This document shows positions 22,501 through 35,291 of a stretch of DNA of 64,000 nucleotides, in pieces; the first letter of the stretch is position 1, and each line of letters starts with the position of its first letter. The stretch is from contig JBBHKE010002879.1 of NCBI GenBank assembly GCA_037447655.1, positions 97,117 through 161,116 on the forward strand. Direction: 5' to 3'. A model generated the notes under the pieces. That model worked only from the letters and a program-made list of their open reading frames with translations. It was not told the origin of the DNA and ran no database searches. The DNA is from Zygnema cylindricum (Eukaryota > Streptophyta > Zygnematophyceae > Zygnematales > Zygnemataceae). The translations under genes were made by a program, and so were the position numbers.

Positions 22501-24522
22501 AATTTTTTTTCAAAAGACTGAAGATGTCTCAAACATATCAAATTTTCAAACAGGACTTCGAAAACTACTTTTTCATATTTCACTGTGTTTCTTGCAAAAA
22601 AACAATAACAGCCAGGAAGAAAACAGGGCCTCAATCCTCAATCTAAAATGCTACTTTCAGCATGCATTGACTGATTCTGTCTCCAATTTTCCAAACTCGT
22701 ATTCCTATAGCTTTTCCACATAAACCAAGGAAATGTAGGGTCATTGCCCTACCAACAAAACAAAAACTTAATTCTATCAGCAAGTTAATATTGTGTTTTG
22801 GTCTCAATTTTAGATAATCCATATTATTTCTGTGCAACACAAACGACACCAAAAAACAGCAATCTATCTATGCAATTTCCTATTGCTACCAAGCCGCAGA
22901 GTAGGAACGCACCTGCCACTTCCTAGTCTCACATCTTCTTTTTCTACATCTTCAATTTGAAATCGTCCCTGGGAATCTGCTCGTACTACAACCATATGGA
23001 AAGAATTCGTACCCATATCCACAGCAGCCAGCATCTTGTATCCTGCACCAAAACATTGCCGCATCTGTTTGTTAAATCCACATTTAAACTTGGCAATTTC
23101 CAGTATCGCATTTCAGCCTAATCATTGCTTCAAAACCTCCTCGTGCAGATTCCTCGTGCAACAGAGAAAAAAAATCCTCTAAATTTTGACATTTGTTTAT
23201 ACAGTATTTTAGTTTTAATACTCCAAGATCCATAGCCGGCAATAAAAAAAGCTATCAGCGACGAAATATGAGGAAAGCACATTACATACATACTACACAA
23301 ATCAATAAAGAAATTTGTGACCAGCAAACTTAAAATCATGGAATCATCATAGAACCAAAGCATACTTGATATGAAAATTGCAACCACAAGGTTAAAAGAA
23401 TGAAAACAATTATGGATTATATGAATCAGAAAACCATAGGATAGAATTTCATTCAGGAGGAACAAATTTCACGAAATTTGGGCTCTGTGGAGTACAAAAA
23501 GAACCTCTGCTTGACTCAAGGCTAAACACGTCTACGAAAAAGTGAAAAAAAAAGAAAAGAAAAACAAAAATCCTTCAACTTTGCTAGCTTAAAGAGTATC
23601 GAATTTGAATTTTCAGTTAGTGCACTTGCAAATTCCCATCCTGTCCAATTTCGCATAAAACCTTAACTCCAAAACCTAAAAGTTAAAAAGGACAAGAATG
23701 CCGCACAAAACAACAAATTGCATTCTTCCCTCACATCAGAAATATTCCACGAACTGCAATTCAAACACTAAATTCACGCACTAAATTAGGATTGATCTAC
23801 ATAAATACATACAGAGATTAACGCAACAGAGTAGAGAGAGCAGTGAAAGTTCCCTTACCGTTATCCTGAGATGGTTGCTCCACATTGTCTTTCTCTTTTG
23901 TTTTCTCCTTCTCCAAATTCCATCCCTCCTCTCGTCTAACAGTCAAACCGACTCCAATTGGAGTCTCTCTACTTTCCGTTAGATGTCCAAATACCAATTC
24001 TTTGGTTGAATATTGAACAACTGAATTTTGTAAAGGTTCAAAAATACTTGTAGTACCATTTAAGGAATCTTTTGTATTGAACCTAGGTCTCCCTTCAGAA
24101 ATAAGTCCATGTGAGCGAGCAATTGCATTGGTCCAGCCTCCAACTGCTCCATTTGCGTCCAATTGCCATGAATTACCTCTATCTCCATGTGCAAAAGCTC
24201 CGCTATCGCCAACGGAAGCAGCAGCTACAACAGTACAATTCTGAGTACAACGGTACGGTTTGTCGTTTCTCACGGCTGTTTTTTCATTGACTGGAATTGG
24301 AGTTCCTGCAAGAAATAAAGCTCTGCTGGAAGAAGGGGGAACAAATGACGTGCTTGACTTAGAAATTGAGTTAGAATTTGAGCCAAAATTTGAACAGTTG
24401 CTTATCCACGAGGAAACTGCTGATTGGATGGCGGAAGTTCTAGCTGTTGACACGTGGCAGATGGCGGCTGGAGCGTCAGAAATGCCTGTCGGCAAAGAAA
24501 ATGTGCGTGAAAGCTTCCCCAT
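16515..24522 (-). CDS. Ppx/GppA family phosphatase (exopolyphosphatase / pppGpp phosphohydrolase-like), 13 exons
   Basis: Exons in order: 24522-23859, 23042-22913, 22269-22129, 21589-21351, 21248-20953, 20563-20360, 20008-19829, 19428-19252, 18870-18829, 18592-18512, 17945-17826, 17312-17217, 16604-16515. Together they make 2460 nt (819 aa) with matching phases and GT-AG ends. The Ser/Thr-rich N-terminal 200 residues look like a transit peptide plus linker. The ASKHA-fold phosphate loops are visible: AAVDMGTNSFHMVVV and LTVDIGGGSTEFVVG. Also visible are the YALREGVIVDTL signature and an HD-like C-terminal domain (HYVGMFISHKGYHKHSHYLI, VALDRCDSGAV, LEIWAARAELEYFEK). The family hydrolyses polyphosphate or pppGpp; which substrate is used here is unknown. 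The start could be the in-frame ATG at 24522 or lie further upstream. A 14-residue tandem duplication (LILIKNAGN/LILMGNAGN) in exon 5 is unusual. Confidence 0.93.
16615..16885 (+). repeat. Imperfect tandem repeat in last Ppx intron
   Basis: About three units of roughly 90-110 bp built on 'gaccccaaaagaa', 'gttataa.agac' and 'gaccaaagtccat'. It lies just upstream (in gene orientation) of the last exon. Confidence 0.7.
17926..18366 (+). repeat. Triplicated exon-edge/intron unit in Ppx (periods about 150 and 140 bp)
   Basis: The boundary word 'gacg(c/t)ttttgaacctgt' occurs at about 17933, 18083 and 18223. Each is followed by related sequence (aacaaatcgcaaccagga, then an AT-rich part and 'taatttcc'). 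Only the first copy is followed in gene orientation by the long exon 17945-17826. The other two are intronic echoes of the splice acceptor and the first exon bases. Confidence 0.82.
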
Positions 24523-24559
24523 TAGACCTGAAATGAAGGACAAGTAACTACTGAAAACA

Positions 24560-25777
24560 AGATGAATTCTTGAATTGTGAGAATAATTAGGGAGGGAAAG
24601 GCGAAAAAGGAGAGCCTCTACACTGCTGAAGAATACATGCTCCTTTTCCCTCCCTTAGAAAAAATATCTCCCAAGTTCTGGTTGCAAGAATTATTCTCAA
24701 GGAAAAGATGTCAGCAGTGAAAGCTAGGGAGCCTGTCTTATTTTGGATGGGTTTGCAGTTTGCATTTTGCAGCTATGTTTTAAAGTGCGGATATCAAGTA
24801 CGAATGTCGCACGAAATCGGCAAACCGTGGGAGATTTAGTAATTTACTCAATAGTAAAAATTTCGTGCGACTAGTTTCTTGCGGCCGCACGAACATTTTC
24901 GCACAAGTTCTGACATACGGTGTTCCAGACGTGACGTTCAGTTGCTGTTCCGATGACAGTACACATTTCTGTACGAGCACTGATTCTGTTACACGGATAA
25001 GGGATGAAAATCCAGGGGTAGGTAACTTTTTACATGAATCTAGCAGATTTGCCACTATGGACCGATGAAAGGTGAGATTCCCATAAAATCTTTTTCACGA
25101 GTCGAGACAGATAAAGGAGCGGTGTGTGCTCGCCACGTGCAAAATTAATCGAAGAACCAAGAAAAAGAAAGAGAGATAAAATCGTACGTCGAAAAAATTC
25201 AAATCTGAATTGTGTGCCACAGCGCTCCCTGGTATTGCGAATGCATTGAAGTAGACTCCTCTATTCATGTAGGCCAAGATTCACGTCACTTCGAAACGTG
25301 TGGCTCTCTTAGAAGCTGAAACTTGCGCCTGATGGAAGGAATATTCCATATCGGCGTGTGAGGGCGGTAGACGAAGTTGGATTTGACACGCGTGCAATTC
25401 TGGCCAGGTGGCATTACTACGACCCGGCACTGGACCTCATGAATCTGGAGAGGACCAACCATCGGAAAGCGAGGTCTACGCGTCTGACATGTTTCTATGC
25501 ATTGAGAAAATCCAAGTTTCCAACGTTTGCTTCTGTCGCTTCTGAATTTTGGACTGCAGGGTACTGTACTGCACATTACAGTACAGTACTATTTGCTTGT
25601 CCTCCAGTTGGAGGAAACAGTACATTCAGAGCAGCCATCAATCATTTGCCTGCATATATCACACCGTCCGTAGCTACAAAGAGCTATTCACATTAATCGC
25701 TTCATTTGACTAGTTCCACTAAACTATGTGCCGCACGTGCCTCATTTTGGGCCACTATCCGACACTGTTGTTACCAC
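24560..25777. other. Intergenic stretch upstream of Ppx, nothing firm
   Basis: No conserved exon is recognised. A 112-codon plus-strand frame at 25358-25696 has no recognisable domain or splice context and is not called. The Ppx promoter should lie in this region, but no clear core motif was identified. Confidence 0.35.
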
Positions 25778-25779
25778 TA

Positions 25780-25994
25780 CACCGCCAATCGTTATTAGCG
25801 TGTAAGTTTTTTTAGCGTATACGAATAATTAGCGTGGTTTACGCTAATTGGGAATTTGGAAATTTTCGAAGAAATCGTCTATTCTAATTAAGAATTAGGG
25901 TTTTTTTTAAATAGTGTGGATAATTCTATTGGAGAATAAAAAAAAAAAGGCGGGACGGAATTAGCGTACACAACGCTAATAACGATTGGCGGTG
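25780..25994. mobile_element. TIR element (MITE-like), 215 bp, near-perfect inverted ends
   Basis: It starts CACCGCCAATCGTTATTAG and ends with the exact inverted complement, with TA on both sides (25778-25779 and 25995-25996). Internal 'gcgtgtaagtttttttagcgta' is shared with 45254-45470 and, inverted, with 37158-37219. No ORF. Confidence 0.88.
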
Positions 25995-26358
25995 TACCGT
26001 GTCAGATTTGCGACGCTTTGTCGCGTTCCCTAAGATTTGCGAAATGAAGCGTTGCTACCGTGTCAGATTTTGCGACGCTAATCATGATGTCACGTACTTC
26101 CACGATTCCAAAGAGTACAAAGTACAATAATGTTGGATTGTATGGACAGTTTTTTGGTTTTTTGGCTAACCGACCGTAACCGACTTTTTTTTTTCTCGTG
26201 AATCAACCGACCGCAATTGCCCGGCCCCCAAAATTTGGCAACCGAATCCATTCCGGATCCGGCGCGGGCGGTCGGTTAACGGTCGGTAACGGTTTCGGTT
26301 GACCGTTTGCGACCTCTGCTGCAGGGCCTCAACTCTTAATTTGCAGTAATCTACAGTA

Positions 26359-26573
26359 CACCGCGAATCGCTATTAGTGTTAATGTTTTTTTTGCCACTT
26401 AATACATTTTTCTCCGTACACACTTGTCGGATTGTGGATCTGACGTGGCGATTGAAAGGTAAGATTCTCAGCTTCCGATTGGCGGTCTCAAACTGAAATT
26501 TGGACAAGTGTGTACGGGGAAAAGATGTTTTTAGCGGCGAAAAAATTATTAACACTAATAGCGATACACGGTT
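26359..26573. mobile_element. TIR element (MITE-like), second inner type
   Basis: Flanked by TA. It starts CACCGCGAATCGCTATTAG and ends ACTAATAGCGATACACGGTT. The inside (gccactta, ttttctccgtacacacttgtc and its inverse) matches 38116-38332 and not 25780-25994, although the outer ends are shared. Confidence 0.82.
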
Positions 26574-27540
26574 TACAGTACTTTCACGTGACGTTACGCT
26601 TTCCTCCATTTTAGACGATTTCGCTACAACAACTCTATGTAGAAAGTCGCCTCTCATTGGATGGCACATGCCATGAATACAAATGCCGGGCGGGTGGACC
26701 ATGGAAGCTCTGAAAGTCTTATTTAGTAATTTACAGATCCGATAAAGCAGGATAAATTAAAAAGCACGATGGTAACCCATCTGAGTCCAGGGTACAAAGG
26801 GGGTGGCATGGCCAAAACTGAAAAACTACAATAAAAAACAAATAGAGCGATGGGAACAAAAAAAAAAGGAAGGGAAGACGATTTGAAGAAGCCAGAGAAA
26901 CAGTTGCACGAGGCGGAAAGAGAATTTTAGAGGGAAGGAAAGGGAAAGAGGGAAAAGGAGGAGCAAAGGGGAAGGAATATGTTTTAGGGCTCTTCAAACG
27001 TATCGCTAAAAAAGAGTTCCGACCGTTTTGATTATTTTTTTCGCTTTCTCTTGTGACGATGGGATTGCAAAGAAAATTGAGGCAAAGAGGTGGTAAATAG
27101 AGTTTAGTTGTTATAACAAATAGTTGGAAATGGTGTTAGATCACCATCCAATGTTTTTAGCGCTAGTCGCGTTTATAAGTTAAAAAATTTCTATCATCCC
27201 ATACACACTAATGCCATTTCTATATTTTCACTCAAAATATGACACCAATGAATAGTTTCTACTAAACAAAATTGGCTAATTCAATCTAAAACCATTGAAT
27301 AGACATAGTTTGTACAACATGAAACATCATAAATGGTGTTGAACGGCGTGTAATGATTGGTGCATTTGTACTTTTATTGGTACCAAAGACGACTCAACTG
27401 CTACATCAACAAAATTTCAATGCATAGAAATATTCTCATGCAACTCTCCTGCGCAATGATTGTTGAAGAAATACTTTTTCATAAGGTTTTACTGTAAGGC
27501 AATATTTTTTCTATTTTAATGTATAAAAGTTAAAAAGTAA
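26574..27540. other. Intergenic stretch with a dispersed repeat piece
   Basis: About 26745-26800 (taaattaaaaagcacgatgg, catctgagtcca) matches 47008-47050, so it is a piece of a dispersed repeat. The remainder is A-rich with no gene recognised. Confidence 0.5.
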
Positions 27541-27771
27541 ATGATTTTATGCAATGTCAACGGCTAATACCTCTTGAAAGCCCCGAGTTCAACAGTCCAA
27601 AAGGTAGTGCCCACCTATCTAATCATGGTACAACAAATTTAGGACCTTACAATATGACTTCAGATAGTGAAAAATTTGCGACATCCTTTTCCTCTCTCTC
27701 AAGAAATGTACCACATAAACTAATGTGGGAAGCTACAATCCGCAAAACCACTTGTTGAGTATGTTGTTTTT
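27541..27771 (+). other. Short open stretch before repeat copy B, unassigned
   Basis: A 69-codon plus-strand frame (27549-27758, ending TGA) with reasonable codon use lies immediately before repeat copy B. I recognise no domain. It may be the end of a mobile gene or chance. Confidence 0.2.
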
Positions 27772-28530
27772 AGAAAGCTTTAGTCCTCTTTATGCCTCAG
27801 CTGTGAGAGAGAGCTGTTCAGGACTTAAGCTATTTTTTGTTGAGTTCGGTTCAGTACTTACCGAAATTAGTGTGACAGTGAAGTTGGGAGTTCACGGTTC
27901 ATTCACACTTGGGACACGTGTCGTCACTTGGGAGAATGCGTGAGTATGTTCTCCGTGGACGTACGGAAATTCGGCTGGACCACTGGACTTCGTGAAGTCA
28001 ATTCTACGATGCCAAATCCTCTAATCGGACCGCTAACAGCCGCCGCCAACAAATAGTGACGAGGCGTGACTAGATCATTATCACTTTACGTTGTCTAAAC
28101 TTCGGTGTAAATATTTGTGATAGAATGTTAGATGTACGGCTGGAATGCCTCCGTACAGCTTAGTGTAGTTTCGGTGTATAAAAGTAGGACTTAGTGAATT
28201 TGATTTTTAGGAACAAATGATATGAAAACTGTACATTCAGTTTTATGTAATTTCATTTCTACATATCTCACAGATTTGTGAGCGGAATTGATTGAAATTT
28301 TGTGTGTGTGTTCCTTTGTATGTTATCTACATTGTGGCAAATTTTCAGGACGTTTGGAGCATTTTTCTGAAAGTTATAGTCTGTCAAAGTTTCTGTTCAG
28401 CCATCGGTATTTGTGGAAGCTTCCTCTCTTGATTTGTTCTACGATGACTACTGCTGCATCTTCTTCATCTTCAGTACCAGCACTTGTCTCAGAACAACAG
28501 AGTACTTCATTGAATTTAAAGACACGATAG
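27772..28530 (+). repeat. Dispersed repeat, copy B (promoter/leader-like module)
   Basis: Second copy of 1-848, same orientation. It ends with a possible leader intron acceptor (ttttcag near 28350) and an ATG at 28444 starting a short Thr/Ala/Ser-rich frame that closes at 28528-28530. The window edge prevents measuring full length in copy A. Confidence 0.75.
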
Positions 28531-29264
28531 CATTGTCATCGATATTGCTTAAACAAAGCACTGCACTAAAGGTAAACGACTGAGGCTCTTTGAGCAAACA
28601 ATCTTCGAATGAAACCCTAAAAGCTTATCATTGGTCACTTCTCCACAAACGACTTCCAATCCGGGCAACACATTTCAAGCTCCATGGGCCATAGTCTATA
28701 GTGTCGATGTACATTTGATACCAAGGTCATTTTACATTGTTTCTATTTTTGTTAATACCGCAACAACCTTAGTGACAGAAGGAATACAACAACAATCACA
28801 TAGTCTGCTATAAATATTTGAATGAGAATGTGAAGGAACTTAAGTATGGATTGTATTGCGGAGAAGCTTACTAATTGAATTATGGCTTAACTTGGTGAAT
28901 GAAACCAAACAACATTATAAAGGAATCAGTAAAAGGAATAGAGGCATGTCCCACAAATTGATACACAAAAAACATTTTCGTATAATAGAGAAGGAGTCGC
29001 AGTCCAGCATAAAATAGGTTTGAGTTAAGAAGAAACAGGAGAGTTACATATAAACATACATTCTAAATCCTGTTTAGTTAAACTCGATAGTTTCTCAATA
29101 ATCAACTGTCTAATACTAAACAGGATCACGAACATCAAATAACTTAAACCTTCACCTGTTCCTAAAACTACTCTTATAAACCTCTCATGAACCAATCACC
29201 AAAACAAAAAAAAGTACAAAATAAAAACTCTAAACCTCTACCTACAAAATCTGGTTCGTGAGCA
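28531..29264. other. Intergenic stretch, nothing recognised
   Basis: AT-rich. It contains the 3' flank of the PsbP-domain gene. No gene or clear repeat is seen. Confidence 0.4.
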
Positions 29265-32200
29265 TCACAAAAATCGTGGAAGCATATCCACTTTTCCTAA
29301 CCCTGAGGACCCGGTGATCTTGAAAGAATCTGCCATAATTATAAAAGCATCTCTAACATTGTCCCACGAACTCTCCGGTGTTTGAGCATTGAGAGTATAC
29401 AAGAGATCCTGGTAAGCCGCGTAGACCGACACATTATGTCGAAAGAAACTGGGACCTTTCACAACATATTCTATAGTGTAGTACGAAACGTTGTCCTCTT
29501 TTCTTTGAGAGGCGTCTAGAAGTACCGCCACTTTATCGGATCCTGGAGGAGCAATTATTTTTCCGAGAATTCTTTCTGCCGCCTCTTTGGGATCTCCGAG
29601 CATTTCCAACCTGTCTCTCCCATACACCAAAGCTAGTTTAAGTTATTTTGTTTCAAAGTTGGTTTCAAAATCAGTTAAAAGTTAGTTCAGAGTTAATTCA
29701 AAGTCAATTGGGAGTTAGTTGAAAAGGTTAGTTCAAAGTTAGTTCCAAGTTAGTTTGAAGTTAGCTAAAAGTTAGTTTAAAGTAACAATCCTTTTAAAAT
29801 TGAAGGTCAGACACAAGGTTTATTAAACATCACACTAAATTGTAAGCATTTCCTACCTGTCTCACTCACCAAAATTGGTCCAAAATTAGAAGACCTTAAA
29901 AATTGAAGGTCAAACTGAAGATTTCTCAAACAAAATCTTTATTTGTGAGCACAAAAAAACTATGTAGTTTATGCTTACTTCTAAAGAAAAGGATAACAGC
30001 AGGATGCCAAAGTTGAACAAAGTTTAAATAATTTAAAACTGAACGTTAAACACAAGGATGCCAAAGTTGAAACAATATCGTACTTTTGCACTGACCAAGG
30101 ATGCATAGTGAGATAACTTTGTGAGTGATAAAAATAACATGGCATTTTTGCAAAAGCCAAAGAAAATAAAAATGGACACCACATCAAAAACACGATGACT
30201 GAATACTGCTTTTCATTCTGTCATTGGCCTTTGAATTTTTGTTCCCAGGCAAGCAATCGAAAGGTAGCAGTCTTACCTTTCGATCGTGATGTCAATATTG
30301 AAAATCAAAAAACTGTGTGATGAGAAAAAGTACTTCGACTGCGCGAAAAATGTTTAACTCTAGTACCGATAGGTGGAGAAGTTGCTTATGGTGTGTACAA
30401 GGACTTAGCTATAGATATAAAATGGTTGAACAATAGAGGAACGTATCAAAGGAAAAATCTCGATGTTTGATAGAGGGGTCAAAATGACCATCGATAGTCA
30501 ATACAAAGCTCGACGAGAATGTAGAAATTAGCATTCTATGAAGAATGATTCAATATACCAGAAAAAAAATAATAATAGTGCGGATAACAAACATGAACCA
30601 AAACCACAAGTTTTGGCTAAAAGCAGAATCTTAAGTGTGTATCAGTGGACACAAACGAGCAAAAGCAACAAAGTACATAACAAATATACATTTATCGCAT
30701 ATTATTTTAACACGTTATGGATCGTGTAAAGTGAAATTTGTGACAAGACATAAAAGTTAATTTTTGCTGCAACAAATACTGTAGATAAATCATCGAGGAT
30801 CTTACGATAGAATATAAGTATCTATAGAGTACACATTTTCAATTAAGGGTCTGGTCAATTACATACTCATAACGATTTAGGTTTAAAGCAAAAAATATTT
30901 CAGCTTGTAATTGGGATTGTGCTATCAAATCCAAACGCCAGAGAATCAAGATTACTTAAGCTCTGAGCATGTAGCAGGCGCTGACGAGCAATAAAATCAA
31001 AGTGAAGGAGAGGTCTCCAATCTTTTGGAGAAAAAGATCTTCTTCAAAAGATATTCAGAATATTTTCTGGCATTAAATCTTGCATCAGCTAAGGCAACAT
31101 TACAATGCTCACCACATTTAGTGTGGGCGCAATCCCCACTTGGACTTTGTCCCCAAAAAGATAAAATCACATTCAATTCACATTTAAAAAGCACAAAACA
31201 GATGGTTCATCAAAAGTTTGGACCAAAGTACTGGTGGTGAACCCAAGGTGCTACCTTGTTTGCTCTACATACTATGTGAAGAAATACTTTTATGACGAGC
31301 CTAGTAGATCTCCGTGTATGGATGGATGGACTGAACAGTTGTACAAGAGCTATTCTGATGTATGGGAAAGGAAAGGTGTTAGGAACCAGATTTGACCTTG
31401 ACAAGGGGCTTTAATTGTCACATGGCCACCGCCAATTTAACTGCGAAAATAGATTTGTAAGCATTGAGCTCTTGCTACTACACTACCCGTAGTAGAGTTA
31501 GTAACACCCTTTCAGCCGTCACTTGTTTTGGTCAAAACTCATAGAAAAGTGTTAATAACGTTATTTAAGAAAGTGGACTACAACCCTCCACGCCTCCCTA
31601 CAGTAGAATAGTACTATTCATTCTAATTTCACATTTACACTACTGATCCCTTTACACTGACAGCAATGGGCAGTGAAGTATTTTAGTGGAAAAACGACGA
31701 AGACAGTAAATCGGAAAAGAAAGCTCAAGCTGTTATGTTTAACGATTAGTTAGGTTATAGAAGGTGTAAAATTCAAGTATCAGGTGCAAAATCATGGCTT
31801 TAGTATAGATCCATTTATTTTGTTTTAGGACTATAATCCTTTGTGTTCATGCCAGGCTACAAACTAAATCAAACTTTTTTCCTGTTCAAATTGTAGTTTG
31901 GAAGCATTTTTAATCCAGCCTGGCAGAATAAGCTGCTTGATTCTATTTTCCAAATTAAGAAATCATCAGTGATCCACTTTGCTGCCTTCATTATTACTCT
32001 GGTTATATTTTTGGCATGGAATACTAATTCTGATCCGTTCTGATTCTGATTTTTTTTCCAGGGAAGTTCACGTGGGCTTCTCAAGTAGTATTGAAAAGCA
32101 AAGGACTTTGACCTTTTCGTTTTATCAAAGCAACTATTTTTTTGTACGAGTGTAGGCTATGGTTTGGCTATGGTGGAGCAGACGCCCATAACACGAGTGA

Positions 32201-34264
32201 TGCCTTGTCACAAGTGGAGAGGACATACAATGTAGAGGGTAGAGATGTATACACCTAGAGAAAGGAAAGCATGAGGTAGTGGGATCTTAGCCTAAATGGA
32301 AGTTCTTAAGAAAAAAGTACATTCTACACAGATTTTATTATTCGATGGAATCAATGGACGGATGTAGGGCTGACGCTCAATTGAACACCAATAGTATTTT
32401 AAATCACAATAATAATGCTACACCAGTATCGAGCCCAATTGGAAAAATTATGTTATCATGAGGCCACAAATTACAACAAAGGACGATGGTGACAGGATGT
32501 CATGATTCGATGCTCAAAATTTATTACGAGCACAAACTACATCGAGCTGATTGCACCATCTAATTGGTGTCCTAAACATCAAAAAGTAAGTAAAAAGTGA
32601 AAAGACATGGAAAATCGTGAGAAACATCAAATGTGGATTAAAGGAAAGTGCAGAGGGCATAAAAACTCACGAGAAACCGGGGGCTACAGGAGCCACGATG
32701 ACACTGACATTCAACTCGCCGTTGCTCCCGGGAGGGCCATATGCCACAAGAGGCTCCACGACTGCTTTTCTTTGAGATCTTCCTAATTCACCTCTCAAAG
32801 AAGGAAGCTCCAAAGATCTTTCTCGCTCTGCCCTTTCCACAGCTCGATAAAGAAGACGTTGATCTCCCACCCATCGCGCAGGATATATGAATTCTGCAAG
32901 ATTTTCCATTTTTTCATTTTTTTGAATACCCAACTCAGACCACTCTGCTTACTGCTAATCTGTATATAACTGGACTGACTTGTCAACCGATGAAGAGATC
33001 ATTTCTTAATGTGTCATATTATTAACTGATTGAAGTGATACAAGAGGGCTTCCTCAATGTTTCTCAAGGCTTGCCTGAACAACATCCACATTGCGCTTGT
33101 GGGGCTCCAAAGTGAGTACTAAAAACGTAGGCTGTAACACCCATGGATGCTAACTAGACACAAATTAACGAAGCAGAGAAAATTTACTAGTTTTTGATCA
33201 TTAGAGGGTTATTAGGGGTGCAAGAAAAACTGACAATGTCAAAAAAAATGCAAAAGAAAATCCTTCGAATCAAAGAACCAGTTGCCTTGAAAATAGCATT
33301 GCAAGTCTTCAAACTCCGCTTCTAAGCCTTTTTTTATCATTCAATCAAGCATTCTCTGTAACACGCTTTTCTCCTTTGCCACATCTTCTGCTATCCTCCT
33401 GTACCTCAGATACAAGGATTAAACAAAGTATACAAAAGAGCAATACATTACTGACAAGAGGAAATATTGATTTTCTTATGTTAATGGACACATATTTCGA
33501 ATAGACGTAAATGGAAATTAATTGCATAAATGAAACATGCAAAGAGGATCAATGAAAATTACAAAAATCACTTTGGTAGTGAATAAATGAATGGAGTACA
33601 TTACTGATACATCCGAATTAAAAGAACAGGAAACATGCGTCATATTCAATGAGGAGCTATGACTCTTACCAAATCCTTCACTTGATTCTAAACATCGCTT
33701 GAAACCTTGAACAGGAAAAATCAAGTCAGCTCTTGTCCCTCTAGAGAAAGAAGGATCTAAACCTAAAAGAAGGCTCGTTATTCCTGCCAGATTTCCTCCT
33801 AATATAACTGAGGTTCCCAATAATCCTGCAACCACAACTCGGCGAAATGCTTGGGAGTCACCTCCCCATAAAGCATCTCTACTTACTATTCCACTATTCC
33901 CTAAATTAACTCCAGGTGACTCTGTTTCACGAAGCTTCTGCTCTCTTTCTGACTCAGAAACACTACTATTCTGATTACTAGGATCTCTATCTCCTGCTTC
34001 TGCTACTACTATTCTCCTACGTATCTTACGTCTTTGCTTACTCCGGCCATCAAAATGTGAATTTAAGTTAAGTGAAGAAGGAGGCGAAGAAGTGATATGG
34101 AGAAGAACTGAGTAAGACTTGTGAATAAGAGGAGGAGAGTTTGCCAAACGAGCTGAAACGCAACCTAAGCAAGTTTGGTTCTCAACAACTACCAATTTAC
34201 TGTTAATACTAAATGTTTTAGTATCAGGAACGGATAAAGAGAGAGAGGGTGGGGTAAGCTTCAT
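29265..34264 (-). CDS. PsbP domain-containing protein, chloroplast thylakoid lumen (PPD7-like), 3 exons
   Basis: Exons 34264-33670, 32893-32671 and 29610-29265 sum to 1164 nt (387 aa) with compatible phases. The N-terminus is rich in Ser/Leu/Asn as in a chloroplast transit peptide. A twin-arginine (RR at residues 141-142) precedes a hydrophobic segment (VVVAGLLGTSVILGG), a typical Tat-type lumen signal. The PsbP fold is recognised from FIYPARWVGDQRLLYRA, PLVAYGPPGSNGELNVSVIV, SFFRHNVSVYAAYQDLLYTL and NAQTPESSW. PsbP-domain proteins lie in the lumen and assist photosystem assembly or neighbouring functions. The WVGDQ...AERERS and GPPGS...ELNVSV signatures make me think of Arabidopsis PPD7, whose exact role is not settled. 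Intron 2 is about 3 kb, by far the largest here. I chose the acceptor GAGACAG (29611) because it alone restores frame and the SLEMLGDP match. Confidence 0.9.
29640..29785 (+). repeat. Minisatellite, about 12-bp unit (AGTTAGTTCAAA)
   Basis: About ten imperfect units of gttagttcaaa-like sequence in the large intron of the PsbP-domain gene, beginning about 30 bp upstream of the third exon's acceptor in gene orientation. Confidence 0.85.
29800..32660. other. Body of the large PsbP-gene intron, no gene recognised
   Basis: AT-rich sequence. Short frames here lack similarity, splice context or sustained length. No transposase or RT motif was read. Confidence 0.45.
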
Positions 34265-35030
34265 GGATGCCCCGAGCAGCTGAAATACGAGCTCCTCGGA
34301 TTAAAGAACAGGATGAGTGAATTCAAAAAAGTCGTCAAAAGAATGAATAAAGAAGAAGCTATGTATAAAATGGGGCAAAAAGAAGAGTGAGGAAATCTAA
34401 GCAAAGGAGTTAATATAATGGATAGAAGAAAAGTTAACGTAAGAAACTTTAATCAGCTTAACTAGGGAAAGAAAAAGCGTTTCTTTTGTGTGGAACTATC
34501 ACAAGGCACAATTGCTAAATTGAAGCAATGTTTGAAACTTAGCCTTTTTGCCGATTTCTTCAGACGTCCGTTCTTTTTAGCTTTTTCCCCTTCCAACTTT
34601 TCGCTTTGTTTTTTCAGCATTTCTAACTTCTTTTCCCTTTGTCTTCCAGTTTTTTCTTCACATCGTGATCTTAAGGCATTGAACTGCTATAAGAGTGACG
34701 TGTGACATCTTTTCCCTCTCTGGATTATTTTCCTTTGAAATTTAAGAGTCCTCTTTTCCTCAGTGCACACCAGCATTTGTGCTGTTAAAAAGATACTGCA
34801 ATATTCCTTCTCCATTTGGAAACCTCGGAGGATCCCAAGAAGGAGCTTTGTTATTTTTAGCTGATTCCTATTACTGTTCAAAAGCCCGTCACCAATGGTA
34901 ATTTTATTTCCCTTTTCAAAATCCCTTTCTTTTGTCAATCTTTTGTGAAGAAAGCGCAAGCATTCTGCTTTCTAGCATTGCTTTTTTTATGGTCTTTAGA
35001 GCTTTCTGTAAGAAGTTAATCCTTGGCCTA
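34265..35030. other. Divergent intergenic region between PsbP-domain gene and LSM7
   Basis: Contains the promoters of the minus-strand PsbP-domain gene and probably the plus-strand LSM7 gene, including its unlocated first exon. No clear core promoter motif is identified. Confidence 0.4.
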
Positions 35031-35042
35031 ATCGAATTGCAA

Positions 35043-35252
35043 GGGAGAGAGAGAGGGAGGAAGAGAGCTTACACTGGAGTTTAAATGCTATTCAAATTCC
35101 TCGCATTACAATAATGCAATGTAGGTTTGTTAGAGGCTGCAGGGAGAGCGAGAGGGAGAGCGAGAGGGAGAGGGATAGGGAGATGGAGAGGGAGAGTGAG
35201 AAGGAGAGGGAGAGGGCGAGAGAGAGGGAAAGGGAGAGGGAGAGGGTGCTGG
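35043..35252 (+). repeat. GA-rich microsatellite (GAGAGG)n
   Basis: Purine-rich GAGAGGGA units just upstream of the first recognisable LSM7 exon. The proline/leucine frames on the other strand are artefacts. Confidence 0.88.
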
Positions 35253-35291
35253 AAGGGAGTCTCATAAGTTGAAGTGTTGGGTGAGGTGCAG

